Part shown: in pieces, positions 53,479 to 62,606 of the stretch
How the letters are laid out: every line of letters begins with the position of its first letter
How positions within the stretch are numbered: the stretch's first letter is position 1
Assembly (NCBI RefSeq): GCF_002138415.1
Contig: NZ_CP015612.1
Span: forward strand, 3,822,001 to 3,886,000
DNA: 64,000 nucleotides
Direction of reading: 5' to 3'
Source: Stenotrophomonas maltophilia
GTDB lineage: Bacteria; Pseudomonadota; Gammaproteobacteria; Xanthomonadales; Xanthomonadaceae
Notes under the pieces: generated by a model
The model's database searches: none
The model's input: the letters and a program-made list of their open reading frames with translations, nothing else
Told to the model about the DNA's origin: nothing
Program-made: the position numbers and the translations under genes

Positions 53479-54891
53479 CTACCAGCCACCGCCCAGCGCG
53501 CGGTACAGCTCCACCCGTGCGATCGCGGCGGTGGCCTGGCTGTTGGCCAGCGCGGCCTGGTTGTCCAGCGCGATGCGCTGGGTGCTCAGCACATCCAGCA
53601 TGTCTACGACGCCGGCCTGGTACTGCCGGCGCGCCGCACCCAGTGCGGCCTCGCTCTCGTCCACCGCCACGTGCAGCTGCACCGTGCGCTGCTGCTCGGC
53701 ACTGTAGCCATCGATGGCGTCGTCCACTTCATGCCAGGCCTGCAGCACGGTGCGGCGGAACTGCAGCGCCGACTGTTGCTGCTGCAACCGGCTCAGCGCC
53801 AGGTTGGCCTTCAGCCGCCCGCCCTGGAAGATCGGCACGCTGATCGACGGGCCGATGCTGAAACGGTGCGCGTTCCAGCCATCCAGATCATCGAGCTGCT
53901 TGGCCTGGAAGCCCGCGTCGCCATTCAAGGTGATGCGCGGCAGGAAACTGGCCTTGGCCACGCCGATGCCGGCCGTTGCTGCGTGCAGTGCCGCTTCGGC
54001 ACGACGGATGTCCGGGCGACGCTCGGCCAGTTCGCTGGGCAGCCCCACCGCTACGGCCGGCAACGCCGGCCAGTCATGGCGTGCATCCTGCAGCTGCGCG
54101 TCCAGCGCCTGCGGCGGCTGCGCCAGCAGGAACGCCAGCGCATTGCGCAGCTGCGATTCGCGATGCCGCAACGGCGCGATGCGTGCCTGCAGCGACGCGA
54201 CCTGCGCGGCCGCGCTGGACACCTGCAGCGTGCTGGCCACACCCTGGCGTTGGCGTGCTTCGGTCAGGCGCTTGATGTCGTGGGCAATGCTGAGGTTGTC
54301 CTCGGTGATCGCCAGCAGCTGCCGCGTCGCGCGCAGCTGCAGGTAATCACGCGCGGTTTCCGCCAGCAGCGCGATGCGCGCTGCATGTGCATCCTCCTCG
54401 GCCATCTGCACGCGCGCGTCGGCCGCTTCCACCTGGCGGCGCACGCGGCCCCACAGGTCCAGTTCCCAGCTCAGGCCGATACCGGCCTGGAACAGCCCGT
54501 AGTCATCACGGCCGCCGTTGCCGGACGGATCATTCAGGCCCACCTCGCTGTTGCGTGCACGCACGCCACTGGCGCTCGCGCTGACGCTGGGCAGGCGATC
54601 GGCGGCGGTGATGCCACGTGCGGCGCGGCTCTGCTGCACGCGGTTGGCGGCCAGCTGCAGGTCCAGGTTGGCCGCGAGCACCTGGCCGGCAAGCTGCCCC
54701 AGCAGTGGATCGTCGAAGCCGGCCCACCAGGCCGCGTCCTGATCGATCGCGTTACCCGCGACGGCCTCACCCTGCCAGTGGCTGGGCAGTTCCGCCTGGG
54801 GACGTACGAAGTCCGGACCCATCGTGCAGGCAGCCAGGGCCGTGCACAGGCTGGCCGCAACGAAGGTGCGGAACACGGTGACTGCGCTCAT
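53479..54891 (-). CDS. Outer-membrane efflux lipoprotein (OprM/NodT family)
   Basis: A 470-residue OMF channel with a lipoprotein signal ending LAAC (Cys22). Two OEP repeats with the helix patterns AANRVQQSRAARGITAADRL and YQAGVVDMLDVLSTQRIALDNQ. It supplies the outer-membrane duct for the MFS-HlyD exporter encoded upstream. Its ATG overlaps the HlyD stop by four bases (54888-54891). Confidence 0.92.
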   Translation of the reverse strand: MSAVTVFRTFVAASLCTALAACTMGPDFVRPQAELPSHWQGEAVAGNAIDQDAAWWAGFDDPLLGQLAGQVLAANLDLQLAANRVQQSRAARGITAADRLPSVSASASGVRARNSEVGLNDPSGNGGRDDYGLFQAGIGLSWELDLWGRVRRQVEAADARVQMAEEDAHAARIALLAETARDYLQLRATRQLLAITEDNLSIAHDIKRLTEARQRQGVASTLQVSSAAAQVASLQARIAPLRHRESQLRNALAFLLAQPPQALDAQLQDARHDWPALPAVAVGLPSELAERRPDIRRAEAALHAATAGIGVAKASFLPRITLNGDAGFQAKQLDDLDGWNAHRFSIGPSISVPIFQGGRLKANLALSRLQQQQSALQFRRTVLQAWHEVDDAIDGYSAEQQRTVQLHVAVDESEAALGAARRQYQAGVVDMLDVLSTQRIALDNQAALANSQATAAIARVELYRALGGGW

Positions 54892-55970
54892 GCGCCCTCC
54901 CCGCTCTTGTGGCCCGGACGGTGCTGCACGCTCTGCGCACGCGCGCGGCTGCCCAGGTCAACGCTGGCTTCCACCGACATGCCGGCACGCAGCTGGTCCA
55001 GCAGCGGCTGGCCCGGCTCCAGCACGATCTTCACCGGAATGCGCTGCACCACCTTGGTGAAGTTGCCGGTGGCGTTCTCTGGTGCGACGGCGGCGAAGGT
55101 GACGCCGGTGGCTGGTGCAATGCTGTCGATGTGCCCGCGCAGCGGCTTGCCCGGGAATACGTCCACCTTCAGTTCGACCTGCTGGCCGGCCTGCATGCGG
55201 GTCATCTGCGTTTCCTGGAAGTTGGCGACCACGAAGGCGCGCTTCAGCGGCACCACCGCAGCCACCGGCGTACCCGGCGTCAGGTAGGCACCCACGCGCA
55301 CCGCGCGGCGACCGACCATGCCATCGATCGGTGCGCGCAGCACGGTGTGCGACAGATCCAGTTCGGCGCGTGCCTGCGCCGCTTCCGCACGCTGCACCGC
55401 CGCCTGTGCAGCCTGCACGCCCGCGCTGAGGATGTCGGTGCGCTGGCGTGCGGTCGACAGCGCGGCCTGGCCCTGCTGCAGATGCGCACTGGCCACGGCC
55501 TGCTTCGACTGCGCCTGCTGCGCGTTCTGCACGGTACCGGCGCCGTCACGGGCCAGTTCGCGGTAACGCTGCTGGTCGGCACTGGCCAGGGTCAGTTCGG
55601 AACGGCTGACATCGACACTGGCCCTGGCCTGCTCGATCAGCGAATCCTGCTGGGCCAGTGCGGCCTGCGCGTTGGCCAGCTGTGCGCGGGCATTGGCAAG
55701 GTCGGCACGCGCCGCCTGCAGGGCCACCTGGTAGTCACGGTCGTCGATGCGGGCAAGCACGTCGCCAGCCTTCACCGACTGGTTGTCCTCAACTTCCACG
55801 GCACTGACAAAGCCGGGAATCTTCGGCGCAACCAGCGTGTAGTCGGCCACGACGTAGGCATTGTTGGTGGTCTGGTGGCCGCCGTCGCGCAGCAGCAGCC
55901 AGGCGCCGATGGCCAGGGCCAGCACGCCCAGGCCCAGGCCGGTATTGAGAGTGGTTCGATTGATCGTCAT
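54888..55970 (-). CDS. HlyD/EmrA-family membrane fusion protein
   Basis: A 360-residue adaptor with one N-terminal helix (about 12-27), split biotinyl-lipoyl motifs (GFVSAVEVEDNQSVKAGDVLARIDDRDY in parts) and a long Ala/Gln/Arg coiled coil (about 75-200). A beta-barrel segment RAPIDGMVGRRAVRVGAYL follows. It links the MFS pump to the outer-membrane channel. Middle gene of the operon, 21 bases after the MFS gene. Confidence 0.92.
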   Translation of the reverse strand: MTINRTTLNTGLGLGVLALAIGAWLLLRDGGHQTTNNAYVVADYTLVAPKIPGFVSAVEVEDNQSVKAGDVLARIDDRDYQVALQAARADLANARAQLANAQAALAQQDSLIEQARASVDVSRSELTLASADQQRYRELARDGAGTVQNAQQAQSKQAVASAHLQQGQAALSTARQRTDILSAGVQAAQAAVQRAEAAQARAELDLSHTVLRAPIDGMVGRRAVRVGAYLTPGTPVAAVVPLKRAFVVANFQETQMTRMQAGQQVELKVDVFPGKPLRGHIDSIAPATGVTFAAVAPENATGNFTKVVQRIPVKIVLEPGQPLLDQLRAGMSVEASVDLGSRARAQSVQHRPGHKSGEGA

Positions 55971-55991
55971 GAGGGGGTTCCTGCGAAAGGT

Positions 55992-57521
55992 TCAGGCCAC
56001 GGCACGTGGCGGATGGATGCGGGTGGGCATCCAGGCAATGAGCGGAATGAAGGCCAGCGCCACCAGCGCGACCACCCAGTACAGATCGGCCGAGGTCAGC
56101 GCCTGTACCTGTGCATGCAGGCGCGCGCCCAGCTGCGGGCCCTCGGCCAGCCACGGTTGCTCGCCCAGGCGGTCAACCAGCACGGTGGAATGGAAATGAC
56201 GGCGCCCCTGGGCGACGGCATCCAGCACGCCGCTGGCAAGCACGGCAGCGAAGCCCTTGACCGTGTTGAACCACGCCGAGGCAAACGGCCCGTCCTGGGG
56301 CGCCAGGCCGCCGGTGGCCAGCATCAGCAGCGGCAGCACCGCCATCGGCTGGGCGAACACCTGCAGCAGCTGCACCCACAGGAAGTTGTCGCGGATCCAG
56401 GCCACATCCAGGTGCGAGCCCAGCCAGCAGGCCAGGGCCAGCATCGCCAGGCCAGTGGCCTGCACCCAGCGGCAATCCACTGCACGGATATTCAGCAGCG
56501 CCGCCACCAGCGGCAGCGCGATCACCTGCGGCAACGCCACCCACAGCAACATCGGTGCGGTCTGCAACGGCCGGTAGCCCTGCACGCTGGCCAGGAAACC
56601 GGAGGGGATCGAGATCACCGCCAGCAGCACGAACAACACACCGCCCAACGTCACCAGCGAGTAGCTGAGGTTGCGGTTGGCCAGCAGCTGCAGCTTGAAG
56701 AATGGCAGCGGGTGGAACCATTCATTGATCATGAACAGCACCATCAGGCCGGCACCGCCACCGATCATCAGGGTGATCATCGGCGAGTCGAACCAGTTAA
56801 GGCGCGGCCCCTGCACCAGGCCCAGCACCAGCAGCACCAGCGCCGGCAGGCCGAGCAGCAGGCCGACCGTATCGAACTGGGCGAAGCGTTCCAGCCGCAG
56901 CGGGTCCTGTGGCAGGCCCCAGCTGACCATCGCCATGGCGGCCAGGCAGTACGGCACGATCTGCCAGAACGCCCAGTGCCAGCCCACCTGCTCGACCCAG
57001 AACGCAGCCAGCGGCGTGCCCATGCTCGGGCCGAAGGTGGCGGTCAGCGCGTAGCCCGCCAGGCCATACAGCTTGATGCCGGGCGGCAGGAAGCGCAGGG
57101 CCACGCTCATCAGCAGCGGCGGCAGCGCACCTCCACACAGGCCCTGCAGCGCGCGCAGCAGCAGGAATACCTGCAGGTTCGGGGCAAGCGGGCAGAGCAC
57201 GCCCAGCACCATGAAGCCGCCGATCATCGCCAGTGCGAATCGGCGCAGCGAGAAGGTGGCGGCGCACCACGGGGCGAAGGCCATCGCGCTGACCGACATC
57301 GCGCTGTAGAGGGCGACGATCCAGCTGCCGTCGTCGACGCTGAAACCCATCGCACCGCGGATGTCGGCCAGGGCGACCTTGGTGATGTTCTCGTTGAAGC
57401 CCGACACCAGCACCGCCAGCAGCACGCCACACAGGCCGACCAGAACGCGGCGGTCGAGCCCGGGGGCGGCGGCAGGACGGGGCGCTGCAGCGGCCGGGAC
57501 AGCGGCGGCCGGCGTACTCAT
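55992..57521 (-). CDS. MFS DHA2-family drug:proton antiporter (EmrB-like)
   Basis: A 509-residue, 14-helix transporter. Marks: LADIRGAMGFSVDDGSWIVALYSAM, the motif-C-like GYALTATFGPSMGTPLAAFWV, and MLLWVALPQVIALPLV. Together with HlyD and OMF genes it forms a complete tripartite exporter. The start is MSTPAAAV at 57521. It lies 152 bases downstream of a LysR gene on the same strand. It is not assigned to the described EmrCAB pump, which is reported with a MarR regulator; the substrate is unknown. Confidence 0.9.
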   Translation of the reverse strand: MSTPAAAVPAAAAPRPAAAPGLDRRVLVGLCGVLLAVLVSGFNENITKVALADIRGAMGFSVDDGSWIVALYSAMSVSAMAFAPWCAATFSLRRFALAMIGGFMVLGVLCPLAPNLQVFLLLRALQGLCGGALPPLLMSVALRFLPPGIKLYGLAGYALTATFGPSMGTPLAAFWVEQVGWHWAFWQIVPYCLAAMAMVSWGLPQDPLRLERFAQFDTVGLLLGLPALVLLVLGLVQGPRLNWFDSPMITLMIGGGAGLMVLFMINEWFHPLPFFKLQLLANRNLSYSLVTLGGVLFVLLAVISIPSGFLASVQGYRPLQTAPMLLWVALPQVIALPLVAALLNIRAVDCRWVQATGLAMLALACWLGSHLDVAWIRDNFLWVQLLQVFAQPMAVLPLLMLATGGLAPQDGPFASAWFNTVKGFAAVLASGVLDAVAQGRRHFHSTVLVDRLGEQPWLAEGPQLGARLHAQVQALTSADLYWVVALVALAFIPLIAWMPTRIHPPRAVA

Positions 57522-57673
57522 CGCCGGGCACCGATCCGTGCAGGGCACGGCATGTTGGGGGTCATTGGAATGCGCTCAGTGAAACTCCGGGGAGCGCAGT
57601 CTAGGGAGCCGGTAGCGTGCAAAAAATGGCGTTGCCGGCATCGCAGGCGTGCGCCGGGCGCACGCCCGGAACC

Positions 57674-58591
57674 TCAGCGGCGGATGTCCTCGACGCTTTC
57701 GCACATGGTCTTGATCGAGCGGCGCAGCCACTGGTGCGCAGCATCGTTGTCCAGCCGCGGGTGCCAGGCCTGCACGATGGCGGCGGTGCGCACCGGGATC
57801 GGCAGCGGGAACAGGCGCAGCGGCAGGCGCATGCTGACGATCCGCTCCAGCATCACGCTCGGCATCTGCGGCAGGATCAGATCCGATTCGGCCGCCGCGA
57901 AGATCGCACCGTGGAAGGTCGGGCTGATCAGTGCCACCCGCCGCTGCAGGCCGAGCGTGGCCAGGTCGTCATCGATCGGGCCGCGTGGCAGACCGCGGCG
58001 CGACACCGCAATGTGGTCGCAGGCGGCAAAGCGCTCGGCACTGATCTCGCCATCGAACAACGGATGGTCCTCGCGTGCAGCCCCCATGAACGAGGTACTG
58101 AACAGGTTCTGCACCTTGGTGTCGGGTGCGTGCTTGCCGGCGGTGCTGATGTACAGATCGATCCGGCCCTGTGCCATCGCATCGTCATCGGTATCGCCTT
58201 CGGGCACGAAGCGCAGCACCGCGCGCGGTGCCTGCTGGCGGAATATCTCGCGCAGGCGACCGCCAAAGCCACCGATGAAGACATCGTTGGCACGCACGTT
58301 GAAGGTGCGCTCCAGGGTACCCACGTCGATCTCGCGGCCCGCATGGAAAACACGGTGCGCCTGCTCGATGACATCACGGACCTGCTCGCGCAGTTCCAGC
58401 GCGCGCGGGGTGGGAGCCAGCCCACGGCCGGCGCGCACCAATACCGGGTCGCCCAGCGCCACGCGGATCCGGCCCAGGGTGCGGCTCATCGCCGGCGCGC
58501 TCAGGTTCATCCGCCGCGCGGCGGCGGCCACGCTGCATTCGTCAATCAGCACGTCCAGTGCCAGCAACAGGTTCAGATCCGGCAGGGGCAT
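57674..58591 (-). CDS. LysR-family transcriptional regulator of the efflux operon
   Basis: A 305-residue full-length LysR protein. The N-terminal winged HTH reads LDVLIDECSVAAAARRMNLS and APAMSRTLGRIRVALGDPVL; the effector-binding domain follows. The start is MPLPDLNLL at 58591; a longer frame to 58657 lacks support. It lies immediately upstream of, and co-directional with, the MFS-HlyD-OMF genes and divergent from the stress-protein gene, so it is likely to control the exporter. Confidence 0.9.
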   Translation of the reverse strand: MPLPDLNLLLALDVLIDECSVAAAARRMNLSAPAMSRTLGRIRVALGDPVLVRAGRGLAPTPRALELREQVRDVIEQAHRVFHAGREIDVGTLERTFNVRANDVFIGGFGGRLREIFRQQAPRAVLRFVPEGDTDDDAMAQGRIDLYISTAGKHAPDTKVQNLFSTSFMGAAREDHPLFDGEISAERFAACDHIAVSRRGLPRGPIDDDLATLGLQRRVALISPTFHGAIFAAAESDLILPQMPSVMLERIVSMRLPLRLFPLPIPVRTAAIVQAWHPRLDNDAAHQWLRRSIKTMCESVEDIRR

Positions 58592-58732
58592 GACAGTCTC
58601 CAGTAAATCAGATGACTCTACGACACGTGTAACCACCGTGGATTGCGTTATACGCATTCATTGACTGCCGCGCACGGCATGGGTGCGCGCGGTGACATCG
58701 GCGACCATCCCCGGCCTGCCAAGGAGACATCC

Positions 58733-59179
58733 ATGTTCACTACCCTGCTGGTCGCCCTGGACGGCGGCCCCCAGCACGCACGCGTGCTGGACCTGGCCGC
58801 CGCCATCGCAGGCCCGCGCAGCCGCCTGCACCTGCTGTGCGTGCTCGACCCCGAATTCGCGCTGGCCGCCGATGCCAGCGACGCCGACCGCATCGAGTAC
58901 CCGGAAGCCGCCCGCCAGCGCTCGCGGGCCGAAGCGGTGCTGGCCGAAGCCCTGGCCGAGCTGCGCGAGCGCGGCGTCGACGCCATCGCGCAGATTCCCT
59001 CCGGCGACCCGGGCGAAGTGATCAGCGAGCAGGCCCGGCGCCTGAAGTGCGACCTGATCGTGATCGGCCACCGCCACCTGTCCCGCCTGGAACGCCTGTT
59101 CGAACCCTCGATCGGGCAATGGACCATCGACCACGCGCCCTGTCCGGTGCTGGTGGAAACCCGCGATCCACAACCCTAG
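58733..59179 (+). CDS. Universal stress protein (UspA family)
   Basis: A 148-residue single-domain Usp. It has the opening TTLLVALDGGPQHARVLDLA and the nucleotide-binding loop near DLIVIGHRHLSRLERLFEPSIGQW, where the usual G-2x-G-9x-G(S/T) is only partly kept. An AAGGAGA site precedes the ATG. Divergent from the LysR gene. Confidence 0.88.
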   Translation: MFTTLLVALDGGPQHARVLDLAAAIAGPRSRLHLLCVLDPEFALAADASDADRIEYPEAARQRSRAEAVLAEALAELRERGVDAIAQIPSGDPGEVISEQARRLKCDLIVIGHRHLSRLERLFEPSIGQWTIDHAPCPVLVETRDPQP

Positions 59180-59184
59180 CTGCC

Positions 59185-59655
59185 ATGGCCTCCCGTTCCC
59201 CGTTGTTTCCCACCCGGGTCAGTTACCGTGCCTTCGGCCGCCAGTTCGGCCGTGGCGAGCAGGCGCTGCTGGCGGCGATACGCCAGCTGCGTGACCCTAT
59301 GCTGCAGCCCGAAGGGCTGGCCGGCTTGAGCCACCTGGGTCTGGACCGCGAGGGCCGCGATGCGTTCGTCGCCCTGCTGCCATTGCTGGCCGCGCCCGCT
59401 GCCCCGATCGACCTGCTGCCCGCCGGCTCTCCCTTCATTGCCGCCAGCGAACTGGACCTGCTGGTCTGTCTGCTGCGCATTGCCCAGTGGCGGCATGCAC
59501 GCCCGCGCGAAGACGACACACTGGCACCGTTGCGCCGACAGCTGGCGCGCTGTGCGATGGCCGTGCAGGCGGCAAACCTGCCGTTGCGGCAGCGCTCGTT
59601 GTCACCGGTCGGACTGAGGCTGCTCGATCCCACCGGCTGGTTGCGGCAGCGATGA
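59185..59655 (+). CDS. Hypothetical protein downstream of the stress protein
   Basis: A 156-residue protein starting five bases after the usp stop, so probably translated with it. Leu/Ala/Arg-rich, mostly helical, no signal peptide or motif recognised. Segments FGRGEQALLAAIRQLRDP and ELDLLVCLLRIAQWRHARP stand out. Third-position GC matches real genes here, which favours coding. Confidence 0.6.
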   Translation: MASRSPLFPTRVSYRAFGRQFGRGEQALLAAIRQLRDPMLQPEGLAGLSHLGLDREGRDAFVALLPLLAAPAAPIDLLPAGSPFIAASELDLLVCLLRIAQWRHARPREDDTLAPLRRQLARCAMAVQAANLPLRQRSLSPVGLRLLDPTGWLRQR

Positions 59656-59709
59656 CCCGGCCGCGCCGCCCGTGCGCAATCACGCAGAGGGACCGGGCAC
59701 CTGGCACGC

Positions 59710-61155
59710 TCAGCAATCCATCCTGCCGTGCGCACTGCCTTCGTCATCGAGCACATGCGCATGCAGGATCACCTGGTTGCGACCGGCCCGCTTGGCGGCA
59801 TACAGCCCTGCATCGGCATCCGCCAGCAACTGATCGGCGCTGGCCAGAGCCGGCGGGTGCAGGTAGGCCACGCCGATGCTGACACTGACCGACCCTTCCG
59901 GCAGTGGCAGCGCCGCCACCGCCTCCCGCAGGCGTTCGGCGAGCGCCAGCACGCCCGACAGTGGGCTTCCTGGCACGATCACCGCAAACTCCTCGCCGCC
60001 GTAACGGGCAACGCTGTCACCGGCGCGGCCGGCGCTGATCTTCAGGACCGTGGCCACGGCCTGCAGGCAGCGGTCCCCAGCCGGATGTCCGTGGCGGTCG
60101 TTGAATACCTTGAAGTGGTCGATGTCCAGCAACAGCAGGCCCAGCTCGCTGCCGCTTCGGCGCGCCCGGTTCCACTCCGCCTGCAGCAGTGCATCGAACT
60201 CTCTCCGGTTGGCCACGCCGGTCAGGCCATCCTGCCGTGCCAGCTGATCCAGCGATGCCTGCCGTTCCATCAGGTCCACCTGCAGCAGGATGCTGCGCAC
60301 GCCGAAACCCAGCGTGGCCACCACGAACCCACTGACCGCCAGTGGCCGTGCATGGTCGACCACCAGGGTACCGACCACCAGCAGCAGCAATGGCAGGATC
60401 ATCGGCCCAGCCGCCTGCACCGTGCGTGCCAGCCGCGGGTGTGCCGTGATGCCTGTGTCCGGCGCCGTGTCCAGCGCCAGGCAGGCAACCAGCAGAAAAG
60501 GTACGTCGATCAGCAGATCGTTGAACGCACCGAATGCATCATCGGATGTGTAATGGTTGATGTAGTAGGCCACCAGCAGATAGGCCAGAGCGTACAGCGC
60601 CAGTGCGCGGAAGAATCTACGCCGTTCGGGCACGTCGCGGGCCAGCCATCGCACCACGGCGAACCCGGCGATACACAGATTCTGGATGTCGAACATGCGC
60701 TGCATGTTGGACATCGCATGGGCGTCGACCTCGACACGGGCGGCAAACGATGCGGTGTGCACGAAGAACAGCACCCCCAGCAAAGCCGCCATCGCCGCGT
60801 CGATCAGGCTGATGCTCAAGCGCTCGCGGCGTGCCCGGGCCAGGATGAACACCAACGGCACGCCATACAGCACGTACAACAACAGGCTGACGCGCGGGGT
60901 GAAGTCAGCCCGGCCGGCGCCCAGCGCATCCACCATGTTGAACGTCATGCCGCCGGCCCACAGCAGCAGTGCCATCGCGGTAGCACGCCAGCCCAGAGCG
61001 GCGCGGTCACGTTGCGCCCGCACCAGGCACGCGGCAGCGGCCAGCAGCGGCGCACCGGTCAGGAATACGAAAGAGCCTACGCCCGCCGGGCTCGGCCAGA
61101 ACGCCACGACCAGCCCATGGCAAAGCACGTACAGCATCGCCAGCACTACCGGCAT
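59710..61155 (-). CDS. Membrane diguanylate cyclase (GGDEF)
   Basis: A 481-residue protein. About 8-9 N-terminal helices form a membrane sensor module (residues 1-300), followed by a cytoplasmic GGDEF domain. The active site is GGEEF (386-390) and the inhibitory RxxD site is intact (RAGD, five residues upstream), so it should make cyclic di-GMP with product feedback. The DLTGVANRREFD-type entry motif is present as QDGLTGVANRREFD. The start is MPVVLAML at 61155, with a G-rich ribosome site. No neighbouring partner is evident. Confidence 0.92.
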   Translation of the reverse strand: MPVVLAMLYVLCHGLVVAFWPSPAGVGSFVFLTGAPLLAAAACLVRAQRDRAALGWRATAMALLLWAGGMTFNMVDALGAGRADFTPRVSLLLYVLYGVPLVFILARARRERLSISLIDAAMAALLGVLFFVHTASFAARVEVDAHAMSNMQRMFDIQNLCIAGFAVVRWLARDVPERRRFFRALALYALAYLLVAYYINHYTSDDAFGAFNDLLIDVPFLLVACLALDTAPDTGITAHPRLARTVQAAGPMILPLLLLVVGTLVVDHARPLAVSGFVVATLGFGVRSILLQVDLMERQASLDQLARQDGLTGVANRREFDALLQAEWNRARRSGSELGLLLLDIDHFKVFNDRHGHPAGDRCLQAVATVLKISAGRAGDSVARYGGEEFAVIVPGSPLSGVLALAERLREAVAALPLPEGSVSVSIGVAYLHPPALASADQLLADADAGLYAAKRAGRNQVILHAHVLDDEGSAHGRMDC

Positions 61156-61263
61156 GCATCCCCCCCGATCCGCAAGGCCGTATGGCCGCACCATAGCGCG
61201 CCTGCACGCCACAGCGGCGTGATCCACTGCGGCAAAACGACACTCCGCGTGCACCACCAGGGC

Positions 61264-61334
61264 AGTGCCGGCTGCTGGCCGGCAATCCCGGGGAATCACA
61301 GGGCGGCAAGTAGCCGGCCAGCGGCCGGCACTAC
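61264..61334. repeat. REPIN of the GCCGGCC class
   Basis: TGCCGGCTGCTGGCCGGCA at the left and GTAGCCGGCCAGCGGCCGGCACTAC-type element (61310-61334) at the right, between the cyclase start and the fghA stop. Confidence 0.82.
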
Positions 61335-61344
61335 CGGAAAGCCG

Positions 61345-62175
61345 TCAGCCGCGCAGGGCGCGGGCGTGGTGGGCGATGTGCTCGCCGATGAAACTGGCGA
61401 TGAAGTAGTAGCTGTGGTCGTAACCAGGCTGCAGGCGCAGGGTCAGCGGATGGCCGGCGGCATCACAGGCCTGCTGCAGGCGCTGCGGTTGCAGCTGGGT
61501 CTGCAGGAATTCGTCCGCCTCGCCCTGGTCGACCAGCAACGGCAGGCGCTCAGTGGCCACGGCGACCAGTTCGCTGGCATCCCACTGCGCCCAGTCCGCC
61601 GGGTTGTCGCCCAGGTAGGCGTGGAAGGCCTTCTGCCCCCACGGCACGTGGCTGGGCGCGACGATCGGCGAGAACGCCGACACGCTGCGGTAGCGCCCCG
61701 GGTTGCGCAGGGCGATCACCAGCGCGCCATGGCCGCCCATCGAGTGGCCGCTGATGCCACGCGCATCGGTGACCGGGAAATTCGCCTCGATCAGTGCCGG
61801 CAGTTCCTGTGTCACGTAGTCGTGCATGCGGTAGTGCTTCGCCCACGGCGCACGGGTGGCATTGAGGTAGAACCCCGCCCCCTTGCCCAGGTCATAGCCT
61901 TCGGCATCGGCCACGTCATCGCCGCGTGGGCTGGTATCGGGCGCGACGATGATCACGCCATGCTCGGCCGCGTAGCGCTGCGCGCCCGCCTTGGTGATGA
62001 CGTTCTGCTCGGTGCAGGTCAGCCCGCTCAGCCAGTAAAGCACCGGCAGCTTCTGCGTTTCCGCCTGCGGCGGCAGGTACACGGCAAACTGCATGTCGCA
62101 GCCCAGCGTGGTGGAATGATGGCGGTAGACGTCCTGCCAGCCGCCGAAACAGGCGCGGTGTTCAATGCGTTCCAT
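61345..62175 (-). CDS. fghA: S-formylglutathione hydrolase
   Basis: A 276-residue serine esterase that hydrolyses S-formylglutathione to formate and glutathione, the second step of formaldehyde detoxification. The nucleophile Ser145 lies in GHSMGGHGAL. Family blocks CTEQNVITKAGAQRYAAEH, APDTSPRGDDV and LQPGYDHSYYFIASF (catalytic His) are present. It follows frmA and the YqcC-like gene on the same strand. Confidence 0.95.
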   Translation of the reverse strand: MERIEHRACFGGWQDVYRHHSTTLGCDMQFAVYLPPQAETQKLPVLYWLSGLTCTEQNVITKAGAQRYAAEHGVIIVAPDTSPRGDDVADAEGYDLGKGAGFYLNATRAPWAKHYRMHDYVTQELPALIEANFPVTDARGISGHSMGGHGALVIALRNPGRYRSVSAFSPIVAPSHVPWGQKAFHAYLGDNPADWAQWDASELVAVATERLPLLVDQGEADEFLQTQLQPQRLQQACDAAGHPLTLRLQPGYDHSYYFIASFIGEHIAHHARALRG

Positions 62176-62216
62176 GGTGTTCTCCTGCGCGGCGCGTCAG
62201 CGCACGCGTGCTTCTG

Positions 62217-62238
62217 GTAGATGCCGACCTTGGTCGGC
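62217..62238. repeat. GTAG REP (GCCGACC class) abutting a stop codon
   Basis: GTAGATGCCGACCTTGGTCG... ends on the base before the YqcC-like stop codon (62239-62241). Stem GCCGACC/GGTCGGC. Confidence 0.75.
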
Positions 62239-62598
62239 TTATCCACGGGCGGCGTGGATGCCTTTGTTGATCCGTTCATCCAGCTGCGCCAGCAGGCGCA
62301 GCAACGATTCGACGCCAGGCTGGCCATCAAGATTGCGCCAGGCCGCCACGGCCACATCGCTGCGCGGCGGCCACTGCCCGGCCGCGCGCGCCTCGTAAAG
62401 GCGCGGCAGGAATACCTGCGCAAGCCACTGCTCGAACTGCATGCCATCGTCGCTGCCGAAGGCCGAGGTCACCGCACGCGGTGGCCCCACCTCCCCCACT
62501 ACCCAGCCCAGCGCACGCAGCGCCTGCTCGATCGGGGCCACCAGGGCCGCGCGCGGGTCTTCCGCACGCGGCCGGCGCAGGACACCCAGCCAGCCCAT
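62239..62598 (-). CDS. YqcC-like (DUF446) protein
   Basis: A 119-residue soluble protein. It shows the DUF446 pattern IEQALRALGWVVG, MQFEQWLAQVFLPRLYEA and the acidic C-terminal helix LLAQLDERINKGI. Function unknown; the E. coli relative YqcC is uncharacterised. It starts eight bases after frmA stops, and lies before fghA, so it is inside the formaldehyde operon. Confidence 0.8.
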   Translation of the reverse strand: MGWLGVLRRPRAEDPRAALVAPIEQALRALGWVVGEVGPPRAVTSAFGSDDGMQFEQWLAQVFLPRLYEARAAGQWPPRSDVAVAAWRNLDGQPGVESLLRLLAQLDERINKGIHAARG

Positions 62599-62606
62599 GA
62601 CGCGGC

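Noticed and set aside
55992..57521. Assignment of the MFS operon to the described S. maltophilia EmrCAB pump
   Set aside because: That pump is reported with a MarR-type regulator, while this operon has a LysR gene and the order MFS-HlyD-OMF.
54909..58664. A 1251-residue open frame on the + strand
   Set aside because: Antisense to the HlyD, MFS and LysR genes, Gln/His/Arg-rich, no recognisable fold.
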